42,359 nucleotides of DNA from JBBDIM01 sp040880405 (GCA_040880405.1 JBBDIM010000047.1:1-42359), one strand, 5' to 3'. Positions 33,001 through 42,234 are shown, counted from the stretch's first letter. Numbers and translations: made by a program. Notes: generated by a model not told the origin, from the sequence alone.

Positions 33001-34003
33001 CGGCGTCTAAGACGATACGATAGCGAGCCTTGCCAGCTTCTAATCGTTCAAAAGCTTCGTTGACTCGCGACATGGGCATGTGCTCGGTCTGAGGTGTCAC
33101 ACCATGCCGGGCGGCGAATTCGAGCATCTTTTCGATGTCGAGGGGCGAACCGGTCGGCGATCCGGAAACACTCTTCTGTCCGAAGATGAGCGGCAGGGCG
33201 GCGATTTGCATTGGTTCCAGGACCGCGCCGAGGACATGCAAGCGACCATTGGGGGCAAGTGTGCTTATTAGGCCGTTCCAGTCGAGGCCCGCATTGACCG
33301 TGACGATCAACAGGTCTAGCGTCCCCGCCAGTTCCGCAATCGCATCCGCATCGCGACTGGAAACAACGTGGTCTGCTCCGAAACCGCGAGCCTCTTCGAA
33401 TTTTGACGGGCTCGACGTAAAGGCCGTTACCTCACAGCCATAGGCCGCGGCGAACTTAACACCCATGTGACCCAGCCCGCCAATGCCAACAATTCCCACT
33501 CGACTGGTAGGACTCGCATACATCGCCAACGGATTGAAGACCGTAATCCCGCCGCAAAGCAATGGCCCCGCTTCCGCCGAGTCGAGTTCTTCGGGAATGG
33601 GAATGGTCCAGGCCCAATGTGCCCGCACTCTCTCGGCAAATCCGCCGAGATGCGCCACGATCGTCGGCTGGACTTGTGCACACAGTTGATGAGAACCGGA
33701 CATGCATTGTCGACAGCACATGCAACTTTCGGCCGACCAACCTACGCCAACACGATCCCCCACGCGGCGTCCCTTGGCCGCCGATCCCACGGCGGTGACC
33801 ACTCCGGTGATCTCGTGCCCGAACACCGCCGGATAGCTGGTGAGGTTCCATTCGTTGAAAAACATCGAAAGATCGGAATGGCATACACCGCAATACTCAA
33901 CCTTTACTTCGACTTCCTCATCGCTCAGGGGCCCGAGATCAACTTCTCGTTGAACAAGTTTTTGTTTCACCGCCGGGGCAACCCAGGCATTTACTTTAGA
34001 CAT
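32993..34003 (-). CDS. Zinc-dependent alcohol dehydrogenase (Ahr/YahK-like aldehyde reductase)
   Basis: This 336-residue medium-chain dehydrogenase has the catalytic zinc site YCGVCHSD (Cys38) and GHE (His63, Glu64), and the structural zinc site with four cysteines (94, 97, 100, 108). It also has the nucleotide-binding GIVGIGGLGHMGVKFA and the GSPTGSP loop near the end. The pattern GVCHSDLSMFFNEWNLTSYPAVFGHE is that of NADPH-preferring aldehyde reductases such as YahK/Ahr. The C-terminal residues ADF and the stop are read from repeat-like sequence (see 32848-33000). It is divergent from the RND operon, with about 600 bp and two repeat units between. Confidence 0.88.
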   Translation of the reverse strand: MSKVNAWVAPAVKQKLVQREVDLGPLSDEEVEVKVEYCGVCHSDLSMFFNEWNLTSYPAVFGHEITGVVTAVGSAAKGRRVGDRVGVGWSAESCMCCRQCMSGSHQLCAQVQPTIVAHLGGFAERVRAHWAWTIPIPEELDSAEAGPLLCGGITVFNPLAMYASPTSRVGIVGIGGLGHMGVKFAAAYGCEVTAFTSSPSKFEEARGFGADHVVSSRDADAIAELAGTLDLLIVTVNAGLDWNGLISTLAPNGRLHVLGAVLEPMQIAALPLIFGQKSVSGSPTGSPLDIEKMLEFAARHGVTPQTEHMPMSRVNEAFERLEAGKARYRIVLDADF

Positions 34004-34187
34004 GGAACACCACTAGAAGAGAAATTTAAAATGGAAACGGACACAAGGCAGCGTTCGACCAGCAGAATAATGATAGCGAGAAGGATTCACGCTTTTATAA
34101 CAAATCGCATTTCCCAAGATAGATTTCCTCCGATCAAATTTTGACCAGGTACGGTTCCCGCCAGGCATTTCCCGTCACCAATTGGCT

Positions 34188-34402
34188 GTAGCCACGCTTC
34201 CAAAAGCGTGGGGGAAGTGCTTAGCCGCCTCGCCCCAGGGGCAAACCCAACCCGCGGGGCTCCCACGGTCTTGGCGACCGTAGCTACGAGAGGATTTTAC
34301 GTAGCCACGCTTGCCAAAAGCGTGGGAGAAGTGCTAACCCGCTTCGCCCCAGGGGCAAACTCAACCCGCCACGTCCTCACGCTCTGCGCGAGCGTGGCGA
34401 CG
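34188..34402. repeat. Tandem dimer of the 102-bp CGTAGCCACGC repeat
   Basis: Unit A (34188-34287) and unit B (34300-34402) are head-to-tail copies, linked by GAGAGGATTTTA. The same linker, GAGAGGATCTTG, joins the two units at 32855-33000. The copies differ at 10-20 positions, so the array is old. It lies between the divergent dehydrogenase and RND pump genes and does not overlap the pump promoter. Confidence 0.75.
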
Positions 34403-34464
34403 TCAGAATTTGGCGTGGATACGACAGATCCCGCGCAAACCAAGCTCGCCTCAAAAAATTGACA

Positions 34465-34516
34465 TTGATTTTCTCGGCGGCCGGGATAGGATCAAATGAA
34501 ACAAGCGTTTCATTTG
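34465..34516 (+). promoter_or_regulatory. Promoter and perfect palindromic operator of the RND operon
   Basis: TTGATT (34465-34470) and TAGGAT (34487-34492) with a 16-bp spacer form a plausible sigma-70 promoter; an alternative pairing is TTGACA (34459) with GGGATA at 18 bp. Directly after the -10, a perfect inverted repeat CAAATGAAAC-AAGC-GTTTCATTTG (34493-34516) covers the expected transcription start. Its size and half-site spacing fit a TetR-family repressor. The TetR encoded at 32036-32680 is the nearest candidate. Confidence 0.65.
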
Positions 34517-34638
34517 CTTGGCGACCGCTGCTTGCTAGCAAGTTGGATCGGGTGTTGTGATGCGTTCTCCCCTCCGGGTGATCCAACACGCGCATCCGAC
34601 GCCATGCGAAAAACCATCTCCCCTGCCGAGCCTGCTGC

Positions 34639-36018
34639 ATGTCCACTGCTACCCGACTCATACCCCTGCTGCTGAAAACGACCCTCTCGCTCGCGGTGCT
34701 CGGGGCGGGGATCTTTTTGTTTGTGATGCTGGGGGAGTCGCGGACTCGGCCCCAACCGCCGGAAGCCCCGCCGCTGCAAATGGTCGAAGCAATCCCTGCC
34801 ACCACGCACGACGAGGGAATCTCCTTCACGGTGGATGGCGTGGTGGTCCCCTATCGCGAGATCGAACTGGGGACCGAGGTTGCCGGCCGCGTCGTCTATA
34901 AAGCCGACAATGCGCGGATTGGCCGGACGGTCCAGCCGGACGAGGTGTTATTGCGGATCGATCCTCGCGATTATCAATCGGAGGTCGATCGCCTGAACGA
35001 GGATGTCAAACAAGCGGAAAATAACCTGGTGGAATTGGACGTTCAAATCGAATCGGCTCAGGGACAATTGGACTTGGCCGAAGACAACGTCGCGATCCAG
35101 CAGCGGTTTTTGGATCGAGAGGAACGCCTGCAAGAGCGCAACGCCACCACCGACGTAAACGTCGACTCGGCCCGCCGCGACGTCCTGACCGCACGGACCG
35201 CCATGCAGTCGCAAATGGATCAGTTGCGACTCCTCAAGTCGGGCAAGAAACGGCTGGAAAGCGTCCGTGAGCGAATCAGCAACCAGTTAGAACAAGCCCA
35301 ACTGGAGCTTGAGCGAACCGAGCTCAAATCACCCATCCATGGCGTGGTGATCGAGGAACTGGCCGAGCGTGGCGGTTATCTGCAAAAGGGAACCAGCGTC
35401 CTCAAGCTCCGCGATATTTCCCGCTACGACGTCCAGTGCAGCCTGCGAGTCGAGCAGATGAAGTGGCTGTGGGAATCTCGTGATGCCGCAACTCCTGAGA
35501 CCCAAGATGTCCAAAAGCTGGTCGACTTGACCGCGGCCTACGATTTCCCCACCACCCCGGTCGAAGTGGTCTACCACACTCCTTCCGGCGAGTTTATCTG
35601 GGAGGGAGTCCTCAGCCGATACGATGGGGGCGGGTTCGACCCTCAGACCCGGATGATTCCCTGCCGCGTCGATGTCGATGAACCACTCCGGTTTCGACAT
35701 GCGAAAAGTTCCAGCGGAGACGTGGCGGCTCCGCCACCCAGTTTGATGGTGGGGATGTTTGTCGAGGTCCGCATCCGCGTGATCCCCCAGGCGGCCCTGA
35801 TTACGCTTCCCGGCTCGGCGATCTACCCTGGCAACTTGGTCTGGGTGGTTCAAGATGGGAAACTCTCCAGTCGCCAGGTTCAGGTGGTGACCTACGAGCA
35901 AGACCAGGCGATTGTTCACTCCCATGCCCAAAGCGTCCGCGGGGGCGAACAGGTGGTGACTTCACCACTGGCCTCACCAACCGATGGTGCCGAAGTGGAG
36001 GTCCGCCCCCGCTCATGA
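34639..36018 (+). CDS. RND efflux periplasmic adaptor (membrane fusion protein)
   Basis: This 459-residue adaptor has an N-terminal membrane anchor (LLLKTTLSLAVLGAGIFLFVML). The lipoyl/barrel-sandwich first half (FTVDGVVVPYREIELGTEVAGRVVY) is followed by a long coiled-coil hairpin (about 115-210, rich in Glu, Gln, Leu and Arg). The lipoyl second half (LKSPIHGVVIEELAERGGYLQKGTSVLKLRD) and the beta-barrel and membrane-proximal domains complete it. It would bridge the permease to an outer-membrane channel. Length is longer than AcrA (397). No clear Shine-Dalgarno precedes the ATG, as is common here. The permease gene follows after 76 bp. Confidence 0.88.
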   Translation: MSTATRLIPLLLKTTLSLAVLGAGIFLFVMLGESRTRPQPPEAPPLQMVEAIPATTHDEGISFTVDGVVVPYREIELGTEVAGRVVYKADNARIGRTVQPDEVLLRIDPRDYQSEVDRLNEDVKQAENNLVELDVQIESAQGQLDLAEDNVAIQQRFLDREERLQERNATTDVNVDSARRDVLTARTAMQSQMDQLRLLKSGKKRLESVRERISNQLEQAQLELERTELKSPIHGVVIEELAERGGYLQKGTSVLKLRDISRYDVQCSLRVEQMKWLWESRDAATPETQDVQKLVDLTAAYDFPTTPVEVVYHTPSGEFIWEGVLSRYDGGGFDPQTRMIPCRVDVDEPLRFRHAKSSSGDVAAPPPSLMVGMFVEVRIRVIPQAALITLPGSAIYPGNLVWVVQDGKLSSRQVQVVTYEQDQAIVHSHAQSVRGGEQVVTSPLASPTDGAEVEVRPRS

Positions 36019-36094
36019 AGCGCACAAGACTTCAACCGCCTGCCAACCCGGTTCCAGCCTTATCTCCGGCATCACGGCGAAAGGGGACCCCACG

Positions 36095-39000
36095 ATGAAG
36101 AGTCTTGTGCAGTGGGCGATCTCCAATAGCCCCGCCATGAACGTGCTGCTGCTGGTGACTATTTTGGTTGGCTGGTTCTCATTTCAAGGGATGCAGCGCG
36201 AGACCTTTCCTGACTTCGATATCGATACCATCCTGATTTCCGTCCCCTACCCTGGGGCCGCCCCGCAGGAAGTGGAAGAGGGAATCTGCCAGAAGATCGA
36301 GGAGGCGGTTCGCTCGCTCGATGGAATCAAAAAGGTTAGCTCCGTCTCGCAGGAAGGCTCCGGCAGTGTCATCCTGCAACTGGAGGCGAATGTCCGCGCA
36401 CCCGACCGCGTGCTGGATGAGGTCCGCTCCGAAGTCGACCGAATCCCCAGTTTCCCGCTCGAAGCAGAAGACCCAGAGATCCGCCTGGTGACGACGCGCC
36501 GCCCGGTGATCCGCGTGGCGGTCACCGGCCCGGAGACCTGGGACGACGGCGAAGAACTGCGGCTCCGTAATCTGGCGGAACGGGTCCGCGACGAAATGCT
36601 CCAGCTCAACGGGGTCTCGCAGGTCGATTTCGTGGCGGCCCGAGATTTTCAGATCGATGTCGAAATCCCCGAAGACACCCTCCGCTCGTACGGGCTGTCG
36701 CTGGGAGAGGTCGCCGAAACGATCCGCAGCGAGAACCGCGAACTGCCGGCCGGGGTGATGCGGGCCGAATCGCAAGAGATTTTACTGCGGGGCAATAATC
36801 GCCGAGTCACCGGGCCAGAGATCGCCCAGTTGCCACTCATCAGCCAGCCGGGTGGCGCGGTGTTGACGGTCGGTGACCTCGGCACGGTGCGGGACGCGTT
36901 CGACGACGTCACCGCCTTTGGTTACATCAACCGCAAACCGGCGATGGCCCTCTCGGTCGAACGGAGTTCCGACGAGGACCTGCTGCTGATGATCGACGCG
37001 GTGAAGGACTACGTCGCCAACGCCTCGCTCCCCGAAGGTTACCAACTGGTGACCTGGAGCGATGAGTCGATCGAGGTTCGCGGGCGGCTCAACATGCTGT
37101 ACGAGAACTCGTTTCTCGGGCTGTTGATCGTGTTTACGCTGCTGGTGCTATTTCTCGATTTGAAGCTTGCGTTTTGGGTGGCGATTGGGATTCCGTTCTC
37201 AGTGTTGGCGGCCGGCTCGTACCTTTACTTCGATGGCCACACGCTCAACATGATTTCGATGTTCGGGTTCTTGATGGCTCTGGGAATCGTGGTGGACGAC
37301 GCGATTGTGGTGGGGGAAAACATTTATGCCCACCGCGAGCAAGGCAAGTCGCTGCGGCAGGCGGCGATCGACGGAACCCTAGAGGTGATGCCTTCGGTGA
37401 TGGCGTCGATCGCGACCACGGTCATCGCGTTCCTGCCGCTGATGTTTGTTGCCGGGGTGATGGGCAAGTTCATCGCGGTGATGCCAATGGCGATTATCGC
37501 GATGCTGCTGGCGTCGCTGTTTGAAAGCGTGACCATCCTGCCCTGTCATCTGGCTCACTCGCACGACCGCATGTTCCGCGTGCTGGGTGCGTTTCTCTTT
37601 GTGTTCAAATGGTTGCTCCGCCCGATCACCTGGGCCAGCAGCAAGGCCTCCGGTGGGTTGGCTTGGTTTATCGATAAGGTGTACCTCCCCGCCTTGGGCT
37701 GGAGCCTGGTCAATCGGTCGGTCATGGTCGCCGCCGGGATCTCCATCCTGCTGGTGACCTTCGGCCTGATCCGCTCTGGCGTGGTGCAAACCGATGTCTT
37801 TCCGAAACTGGACGGCAATACGATCCAGGCGATGTTGAAGTTTCCCGATGGCACCCCGGAACATGTCACGCGAAAGTGGGTCCGCCACATCGAGGACTCG
37901 TTTTGGGAGGTAAACGAAAAACTCTCGCCGCGCGGTGAAAGCCTCGGCGTTACCTCCTTCAGTACCATCGGCACCCAGGTCTCCGCCGGTGGCCCGCCGA
38001 TTGCCTCGGTCAGCGGTGGGGGCAGCCATGTCGGCAGTGTCGAAATCGAACTGCAAGACACCGAAGAGCGGACCATCAGCAGCGACGAAATCATCACCCA
38101 CTGGCGAGACGCGGTCGGTAAGGTGCCAGGGGCGGAGTCGCTGGCCATCACCTCCAGGGCGCATGGCCCCGGCGGAAAATCGATCGAATTCAAATTGTTG
38201 GCCTCCGGCGCCGATCTTGACCAACTGGAACAGGCGGTCGACCGGACGAAGCAAAAGCTGGCCCAGTACCCCGGCGTGCAGGATATCGCCGACGACTCCC
38301 TCCCCGGCAAGTGGGAATACCGATTCCGTATCAAACCTCGGGCCTACGCCATGAATGTCACCAACGACGACTTGGCCGAAACGGTGCGGGCCGCCTACTT
38401 CGGCAACGAAGTGATGCGGGTGCAGCGGGGCCGGCATGAGGTGAAGATCATGGTCCGCTACCCGCTGGAGGACCGCCGCCGATTCGCCGCGTTTGACGAC
38501 CTCCGCGTCCGCCTGCAGGATGGGTCGGAATTGCCGATCACCGAACTGGCCGAGGTGGAAATCGTCCGGGGCTATTCCGCCATCAACCGGCAAAACCAGA
38601 AACGCTCCGTTACGATTACCGCCGATGTCGATATCGCGGTTGCGCGGGCGCGGGATATCGTGCTGAACCTGCAAGAAGAGTCGATGCCGGAAATCCTGGC
38701 CGCTTTCCCCGCGGTCGATCTGCTGTGGGAAGGCCAACAAGAACAAGAGACCGAGTCGTTCGAAAGCATGCAGCGGGGTTTTTTGGTTGCCCTGCTGGCG
38801 ATGTTTTTGCTGCTCTCGTTCGAGTTCAAGTCGTACTTCCAGCCACTGTTGATCCTAGGGATTATCCCATTCGGCGTCGTGGGGGCCGTGCTGGGACATG
38901 CCCTGCTGGGGATTCCGCTCACCCTGTTCAGCATGTTCGGCCTGGTGGCGCTAACCGGTATTGTGCTGAACGATTCGATCGTGCTGGTCGACTTCATCAA

Positions 39001-39316
39001 CCACCGCGTCCGCGACGGAATGCCGCTCAACGAAGCCCTATTGGACGCCGGACGCCGCCGTTTCCGCCCTGTGATGCTTACCACGCTAACCACCGTCGGC
39101 GGCCTTTCGCCCCTGCTGCTAGAAACCTCTCTACAAGCTCAACTGTTAATCCCGATGGCGGCCAGCATCGCGTTCGGCGAGATCTTTGCGACGGTCATCG
39201 TGCTGTTCATGGTCCCCATCGGCTACTCCCTGCAAGCCAGCTTCCTGGGTCTTTTCCCCGGTGGAGAATTGGTGCCGGAAGAGCATGAGGAATATGCGAC
39301 CAGCGCAAGGGGATGA
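36095..39316 (+). CDS. RND efflux permease, AcrB/HAE family
   Basis: This 1073-residue inner-membrane transporter has the RND layout of 12 membrane helices and two large periplasmic loops. The first helix is MNVLLLVTILVGWFSFQGM, and GIVVDDAIVVGENIYAHRE carries the paired aspartates of helix 4 that move protons. The second half repeats the pattern (LTGIVLNDSIVLVDFINHRVRDG). IDTILISVPYPGAAPQEVEEGICQKIE near the start is the usual porter-domain motif. The ATG at 36095 is chosen, with AAAGGGGA about 10 nt upstream; a run of non-protein-like codons precedes it. No outer-membrane factor gene follows. The TGA stop is inside the left arm of the 39309-39545 element. Confidence 0.93.
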   Translation: MKSLVQWAISNSPAMNVLLLVTILVGWFSFQGMQRETFPDFDIDTILISVPYPGAAPQEVEEGICQKIEEAVRSLDGIKKVSSVSQEGSGSVILQLEANVRAPDRVLDEVRSEVDRIPSFPLEAEDPEIRLVTTRRPVIRVAVTGPETWDDGEELRLRNLAERVRDEMLQLNGVSQVDFVAARDFQIDVEIPEDTLRSYGLSLGEVAETIRSENRELPAGVMRAESQEILLRGNNRRVTGPEIAQLPLISQPGGAVLTVGDLGTVRDAFDDVTAFGYINRKPAMALSVERSSDEDLLLMIDAVKDYVANASLPEGYQLVTWSDESIEVRGRLNMLYENSFLGLLIVFTLLVLFLDLKLAFWVAIGIPFSVLAAGSYLYFDGHTLNMISMFGFLMALGIVVDDAIVVGENIYAHREQGKSLRQAAIDGTLEVMPSVMASIATTVIAFLPLMFVAGVMGKFIAVMPMAIIAMLLASLFESVTILPCHLAHSHDRMFRVLGAFLFVFKWLLRPITWASSKASGGLAWFIDKVYLPALGWSLVNRSVMVAAGISILLVTFGLIRSGVVQTDVFPKLDGNTIQAMLKFPDGTPEHVTRKWVRHIEDSFWEVNEKLSPRGESLGVTSFSTIGTQVSAGGPPIASVSGGGSHVGSVEIELQDTEERTISSDEIITHWRDAVGKVPGAESLAITSRAHGPGGKSIEFKLLASGADLDQLEQAVDRTKQKLAQYPGVQDIADDSLPGKWEYRFRIKPRAYAMNVTNDDLAETVRAAYFGNEVMRVQRGRHEVKIMVRYPLEDRRRFAAFDDLRVRLQDGSELPITELAEVEIVRGYSAINRQNQKRSVTITADVDIAVARARDIVLNLQEESMPEILAAFPAVDLLWEGQQEQETESFESMQRGFLVALLAMFLLLSFEFKSYFQPLLILGIIPFGVVGAVLGHALLGIPLTLFSMFGLVALTGIVLNDSIVLVDFINHRVRDGMPLNEALLDAGRRRFRPVMLTTLTTVGGLSPLLLETSLQAQLLIPMAASIAFGEIFATVIVLFMVPIGYSLQASFLGLFPGGELVPEEHEEYATSARG

Positions 39317-39545
39317 GTTCAATTACAAAGAGTCGGCGGCAAAGAAGTTTTAGCCGCGGTCCCCGTAATTGACCTTATCCCCGTACCCGCGCAGCATCGG
39401 AGCCAAGCGGTGCCTCACGGACGCCAAGTTTTTTGGCGGGAAATTCTGCTATCGATAATGGCACGTTTGAACGGGGATAAGTTCAAATACGGGGGCCGCG
39501 GACTAGGGGCATCTCGCCGCCTGCTTTGTAATTGAACTCATCCCC
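39309..39545. repeat. Palindromic REPIN/MITE-like element, GGGGATGAGTTC family
   Basis: Perfect 22-bp arms lie at 39309-39330 (starting GGGGATGAGTTCAATTAC) and 39524-39545. A second inverted pair with GACCTTATCCCC (around 39371-39382) and GGGGATAAGTTC (around 39473-39484) is flanked by GCCGCGG on both sides. The four-arm layout matches 2091-2319. It fills the gap between convergent genes, ends 9 bp from the asparagine synthetase stop, and could form a bidirectional terminator. Confidence 0.8.
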
Positions 39546-39554
39546 GTTCCCCGC

Positions 39555-41477
39555 CTAATTCGGCCCGTCGATCCATTCTCGCTGCCACATCTCCAAAACC
39601 AACAAAGCCCACAACCGAGCGCTGTGATCGAACTGGGAATCCAGGTGTTCGCGGACCAAGGTCTCAACCGTCTCCCGGCGGAACATGCCGCGCGAGAAAG
39701 CCTTGTCCGAGAGCAGCACATCATGCAGGAGCGGCCGGAGTTCCGCCCGGAACCAGCTATCCAGCGGCACGCCGAAACCCATTTTCTTGCGGTTCCAAAT
39801 CTCCGGGGGCAGTTTGTCAGCGAAGGCCTCCCGCAAGAGCCACTTGCCCACGCCGCGGCGATATTTCATTTGCCGGGGGAGACTGATCGCGAACTCCGCC
39901 AGACGGTAATCCAAAAAGGGTTGGCGGCACTCCAAGGCGTGGGCCATCGAGGCGATATCGACCTTGGTGTTCAGATCGCATGGCAGGTAGGTCACCATAT
40001 CGGCCAATGAAGCCGCGGTGACCGCGTCTCGCTCGCCTGCTCGGTTCCAAGCGGTTTCCAGGAACGCCAGCGGATCACTGCTGGGAAGCTGCGCGACGAA
40101 CGACTCCTCGTACAGGTCAGCCCGCCGGGTCTCGTTGAAGATGCAGATCCATTCCAGGTACCGCCGGGCCGGGGGCAGCGCCATCGCCTCGGCGAATCGC
40201 CGCGCCCGCCGGGCCACACTCCGCTGAGCGCCCCCTTCCGGCAGGAACCGCCGCGCCAGCGCGGCTCCCCAGTCTTTTAGCGATCCCAGCCGGTCGAACT
40301 TTGCGCCCAGATCAGCGGCCCGGTAGCGCTCGTATCCGGCGAATAGCTCATCCCCGCCATCCCCACTCAAGGCGACGGTGACATGTTGCCGCGTCATCTC
40401 CGAGACGTACCAGGTGGGGATCGCGGAGCTATCGGCCATCGGTTCGTCGTAATGCCAAATCAGCCGCGGCAAAATCTCCAAGGCGTTGGGCGTGACCTGA
40501 AACTCCTGATGCTCGGTCCCCAGATGCCGCGACACCTGCCTTGCGTAACGCGTTTCGTCGTACGCCGCCTGCGGAAAGCCAATCGAGAAGGTCTTCACCG
40601 GTTGATCGGTCAACTCTCGCATCAAGGCGACCACCAAGGAAGAGTCAATCCCACCGGAAAGAAACGCCCCGAGCGGCACATCCGCTTGCAGGCGCAGGCG
40701 GACCGAATCGGTCAGCAGCTCCCGAACCTGCGTGGTGGCGTCCGCTACCGAGATGTTTTCCTCGGCGGCCCAATCGGGCTGCCAATAGCAGCCGGTCCGC
40801 GTCCCCTCTTCGTCGAACACCAGGTAGTGGGCCGGTGGCAGCTTGCGGAAACCTTTCAGAATCGACTGCGGATGGGGGACGTATTGGTATGTCAGGTAGG
40901 CATCGACCGCCGCCGGGTCAATCTCACGGGGCAAATCGGGAACTTGCAGCAGGGCCTTGAGCTCGCTGCCGAAGATCAATCGATCCTCTTGCGGAAAGTA
41001 GTGCAGCGGTTTCTGGCCCAGACGGTCGCGCCCCAACACCAGCCGCCGCCGCCGACTATCCCAAATCGCGATCGCGAACATCCCGTTGAAGTGGCGGAAA
41101 CAATCGACCCCCTCCTCTTCATACAGGTGGACAATCGTCTCGGTATCGCAGTGGGTGCGGAAGGTGTGGCCGGAACCTTCCAGCCGGGCCCGGAGGTTTT
41201 GGAAGTTGTAGATTTCCCCATTGAAGACGACCCACACCGTTTCATCTTCATTGGCCAGCGGCTGATGCCCGGCGGCCAGGTCGATGATCGAAAGCCGGCG
41301 ATGTCCCAGGGCGATCCCCGGCACGGCCGGATAGGGAGATTGGTGGACCGGATCGCGGTGGTAATATCCATCGTCATCCGGCCCTCGATGGGCAATGGCC
41401 GTGGTCATTGCGCGTAAGGTTTCAGGGGTAACCTCACGCCGCGGGTTGGTCCAAATCGCACCGGTAATGCCACACAT
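39555..41477 (-). CDS. asnB: Glutamine-hydrolysing asparagine synthetase
   Basis: This 640-residue class II amidotransferase starts MCGITGAIW with the catalytic Cys2 and continues with the glutaminase domain (HRGPDDDGYY, GHRRLSIIDL, FNGEIYNFQNLR). The C-terminal synthetase domain has the ATP-pyrophosphatase loop GAFLSGGIDSSLV and SGDGGDELFAGYERY, consistent with asparagine formation from aspartate, glutamine and ATP. Such AsnB-type enzymes in non-core locations often serve in exopolysaccharide or wall metabolism, but the sequence alone cannot separate this from free asparagine synthesis. The start is fixed by Cys2. The redoxin gene lies 58 bp upstream on the same strand. Confidence 0.93.
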   Translation of the reverse strand: MCGITGAIWTNPRREVTPETLRAMTTAIAHRGPDDDGYYHRDPVHQSPYPAVPGIALGHRRLSIIDLAAGHQPLANEDETVWVVFNGEIYNFQNLRARLEGSGHTFRTHCDTETIVHLYEEEGVDCFRHFNGMFAIAIWDSRRRRLVLGRDRLGQKPLHYFPQEDRLIFGSELKALLQVPDLPREIDPAAVDAYLTYQYVPHPQSILKGFRKLPPAHYLVFDEEGTRTGCYWQPDWAAEENISVADATTQVRELLTDSVRLRLQADVPLGAFLSGGIDSSLVVALMRELTDQPVKTFSIGFPQAAYDETRYARQVSRHLGTEHQEFQVTPNALEILPRLIWHYDEPMADSSAIPTWYVSEMTRQHVTVALSGDGGDELFAGYERYRAADLGAKFDRLGSLKDWGAALARRFLPEGGAQRSVARRARRFAEAMALPPARRYLEWICIFNETRRADLYEESFVAQLPSSDPLAFLETAWNRAGERDAVTAASLADMVTYLPCDLNTKVDIASMAHALECRQPFLDYRLAEFAISLPRQMKYRRGVGKWLLREAFADKLPPEIWNRKKMGFGVPLDSWFRAELRPLLHDVLLSDKAFSRGMFRRETVETLVREHLDSQFDHSARLWALLVLEMWQREWIDGPN

Positions 41478-41535
41478 GCCGTGCTTAAATCCCTAAGTCG
41501 GTGGATGAACCGGAGCGACGGCCAAGTAACCAGCG

Positions 41536-42129
41536 TTACGCGGTGCCCGAGGAATTGAAGTACGCCGGTTCGGCCCCCACAATCCATTTGATATTGCAGC
41601 CGATGCTCGGTTTGTGCGGCTCCGGGACTTCCTTGCCAGCCAACACGGTGTCGACCGCTTGGCGAAGATCCGCCCCGGTAATCGGCTTCCCGTCACCTGG
41701 TCGGCTGTCGTCGAACTGACCCCGGTAAGCCAACTTCCCATCGGCGTCGAACACATAGAAGTCGGGCGTGCAGGCCGCCTTGTAGGCCTGGGCGACCTGT
41801 TGATCTTCGTCGTACAGGTAGGGGAACGTGTAGCCGCGGTTCTCGGCCTCATGCACCATTTGCTCCGGCGAGTCCTCAGGGTACTTCGAAGCGTCGTTGG
41901 AGCTGATCGCCACCACAGCGGCCCCTTTGGCTTGAACCTCTTGGCCAAACGTGGCCAACTCGTCCGCCAAGTGCTTCACGAAGGGGCAGTGATTGCAGAT
42001 GAACATTACCACCAAGGCCTTGGCACCTTTAAAGTCGGCCAGGCTGTAGGTCTTGGCGTCGACACTCAAAAGCGAAAAGTCGGGGGCCTGCGTGCCCAAG
42101 GGTAACATGGTGCTTGCGGTCTTGACCAT
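41536..42129 (-). CDS. Thioredoxin-fold redoxin (AhpC/TSA-like)
   Basis: This 197-residue protein has the redoxin opening PLGTQAPDFSLLSVDAKTYSLADFKG, a VVMFICNHCPF active-site region with the Cys45/Cys48 pair (CNHC instead of the thioredoxin CGPC) and a cis-Pro-like CTPDFYVFDADGKLAYRGQFD. The CNHCPFVKHL type is a known subgroup of thiol-disulfide or peroxide-reducing redoxins. It lacks a signal peptide, so it is cytoplasmic. A GAAGGA about 11 nt upstream supports the ATG at 42129. It is the upstream neighbour of asnB and may share its transcript. Confidence 0.85.
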   Translation of the reverse strand: MVKTASTMLPLGTQAPDFSLLSVDAKTYSLADFKGAKALVVMFICNHCPFVKHLADELATFGQEVQAKGAAVVAISSNDASKYPEDSPEQMVHEAENRGYTFPYLYDEDQQVAQAYKAACTPDFYVFDADGKLAYRGQFDDSRPGDGKPITGADLRQAVDTVLAGKEVPEPHKPSIGCNIKWIVGAEPAYFNSSGTA

Positions 42130-42234
42130 GGTGGAGATTGTCCTTCGTGAGATAGTTTGCGGCTTGTTGTGCGATCCGCCATTCTACCGCGCAGGGGCCC
42201 CACCACTCAACCAAGGCCCCGGCACTGCCGGAAA

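Noticed and set aside
37379..38746. A 455-codon minus-strand frame
   Set aside because: It lies inside the RND permease in the opposite direction and is rich in His, Arg and Gln, a shadow pattern.
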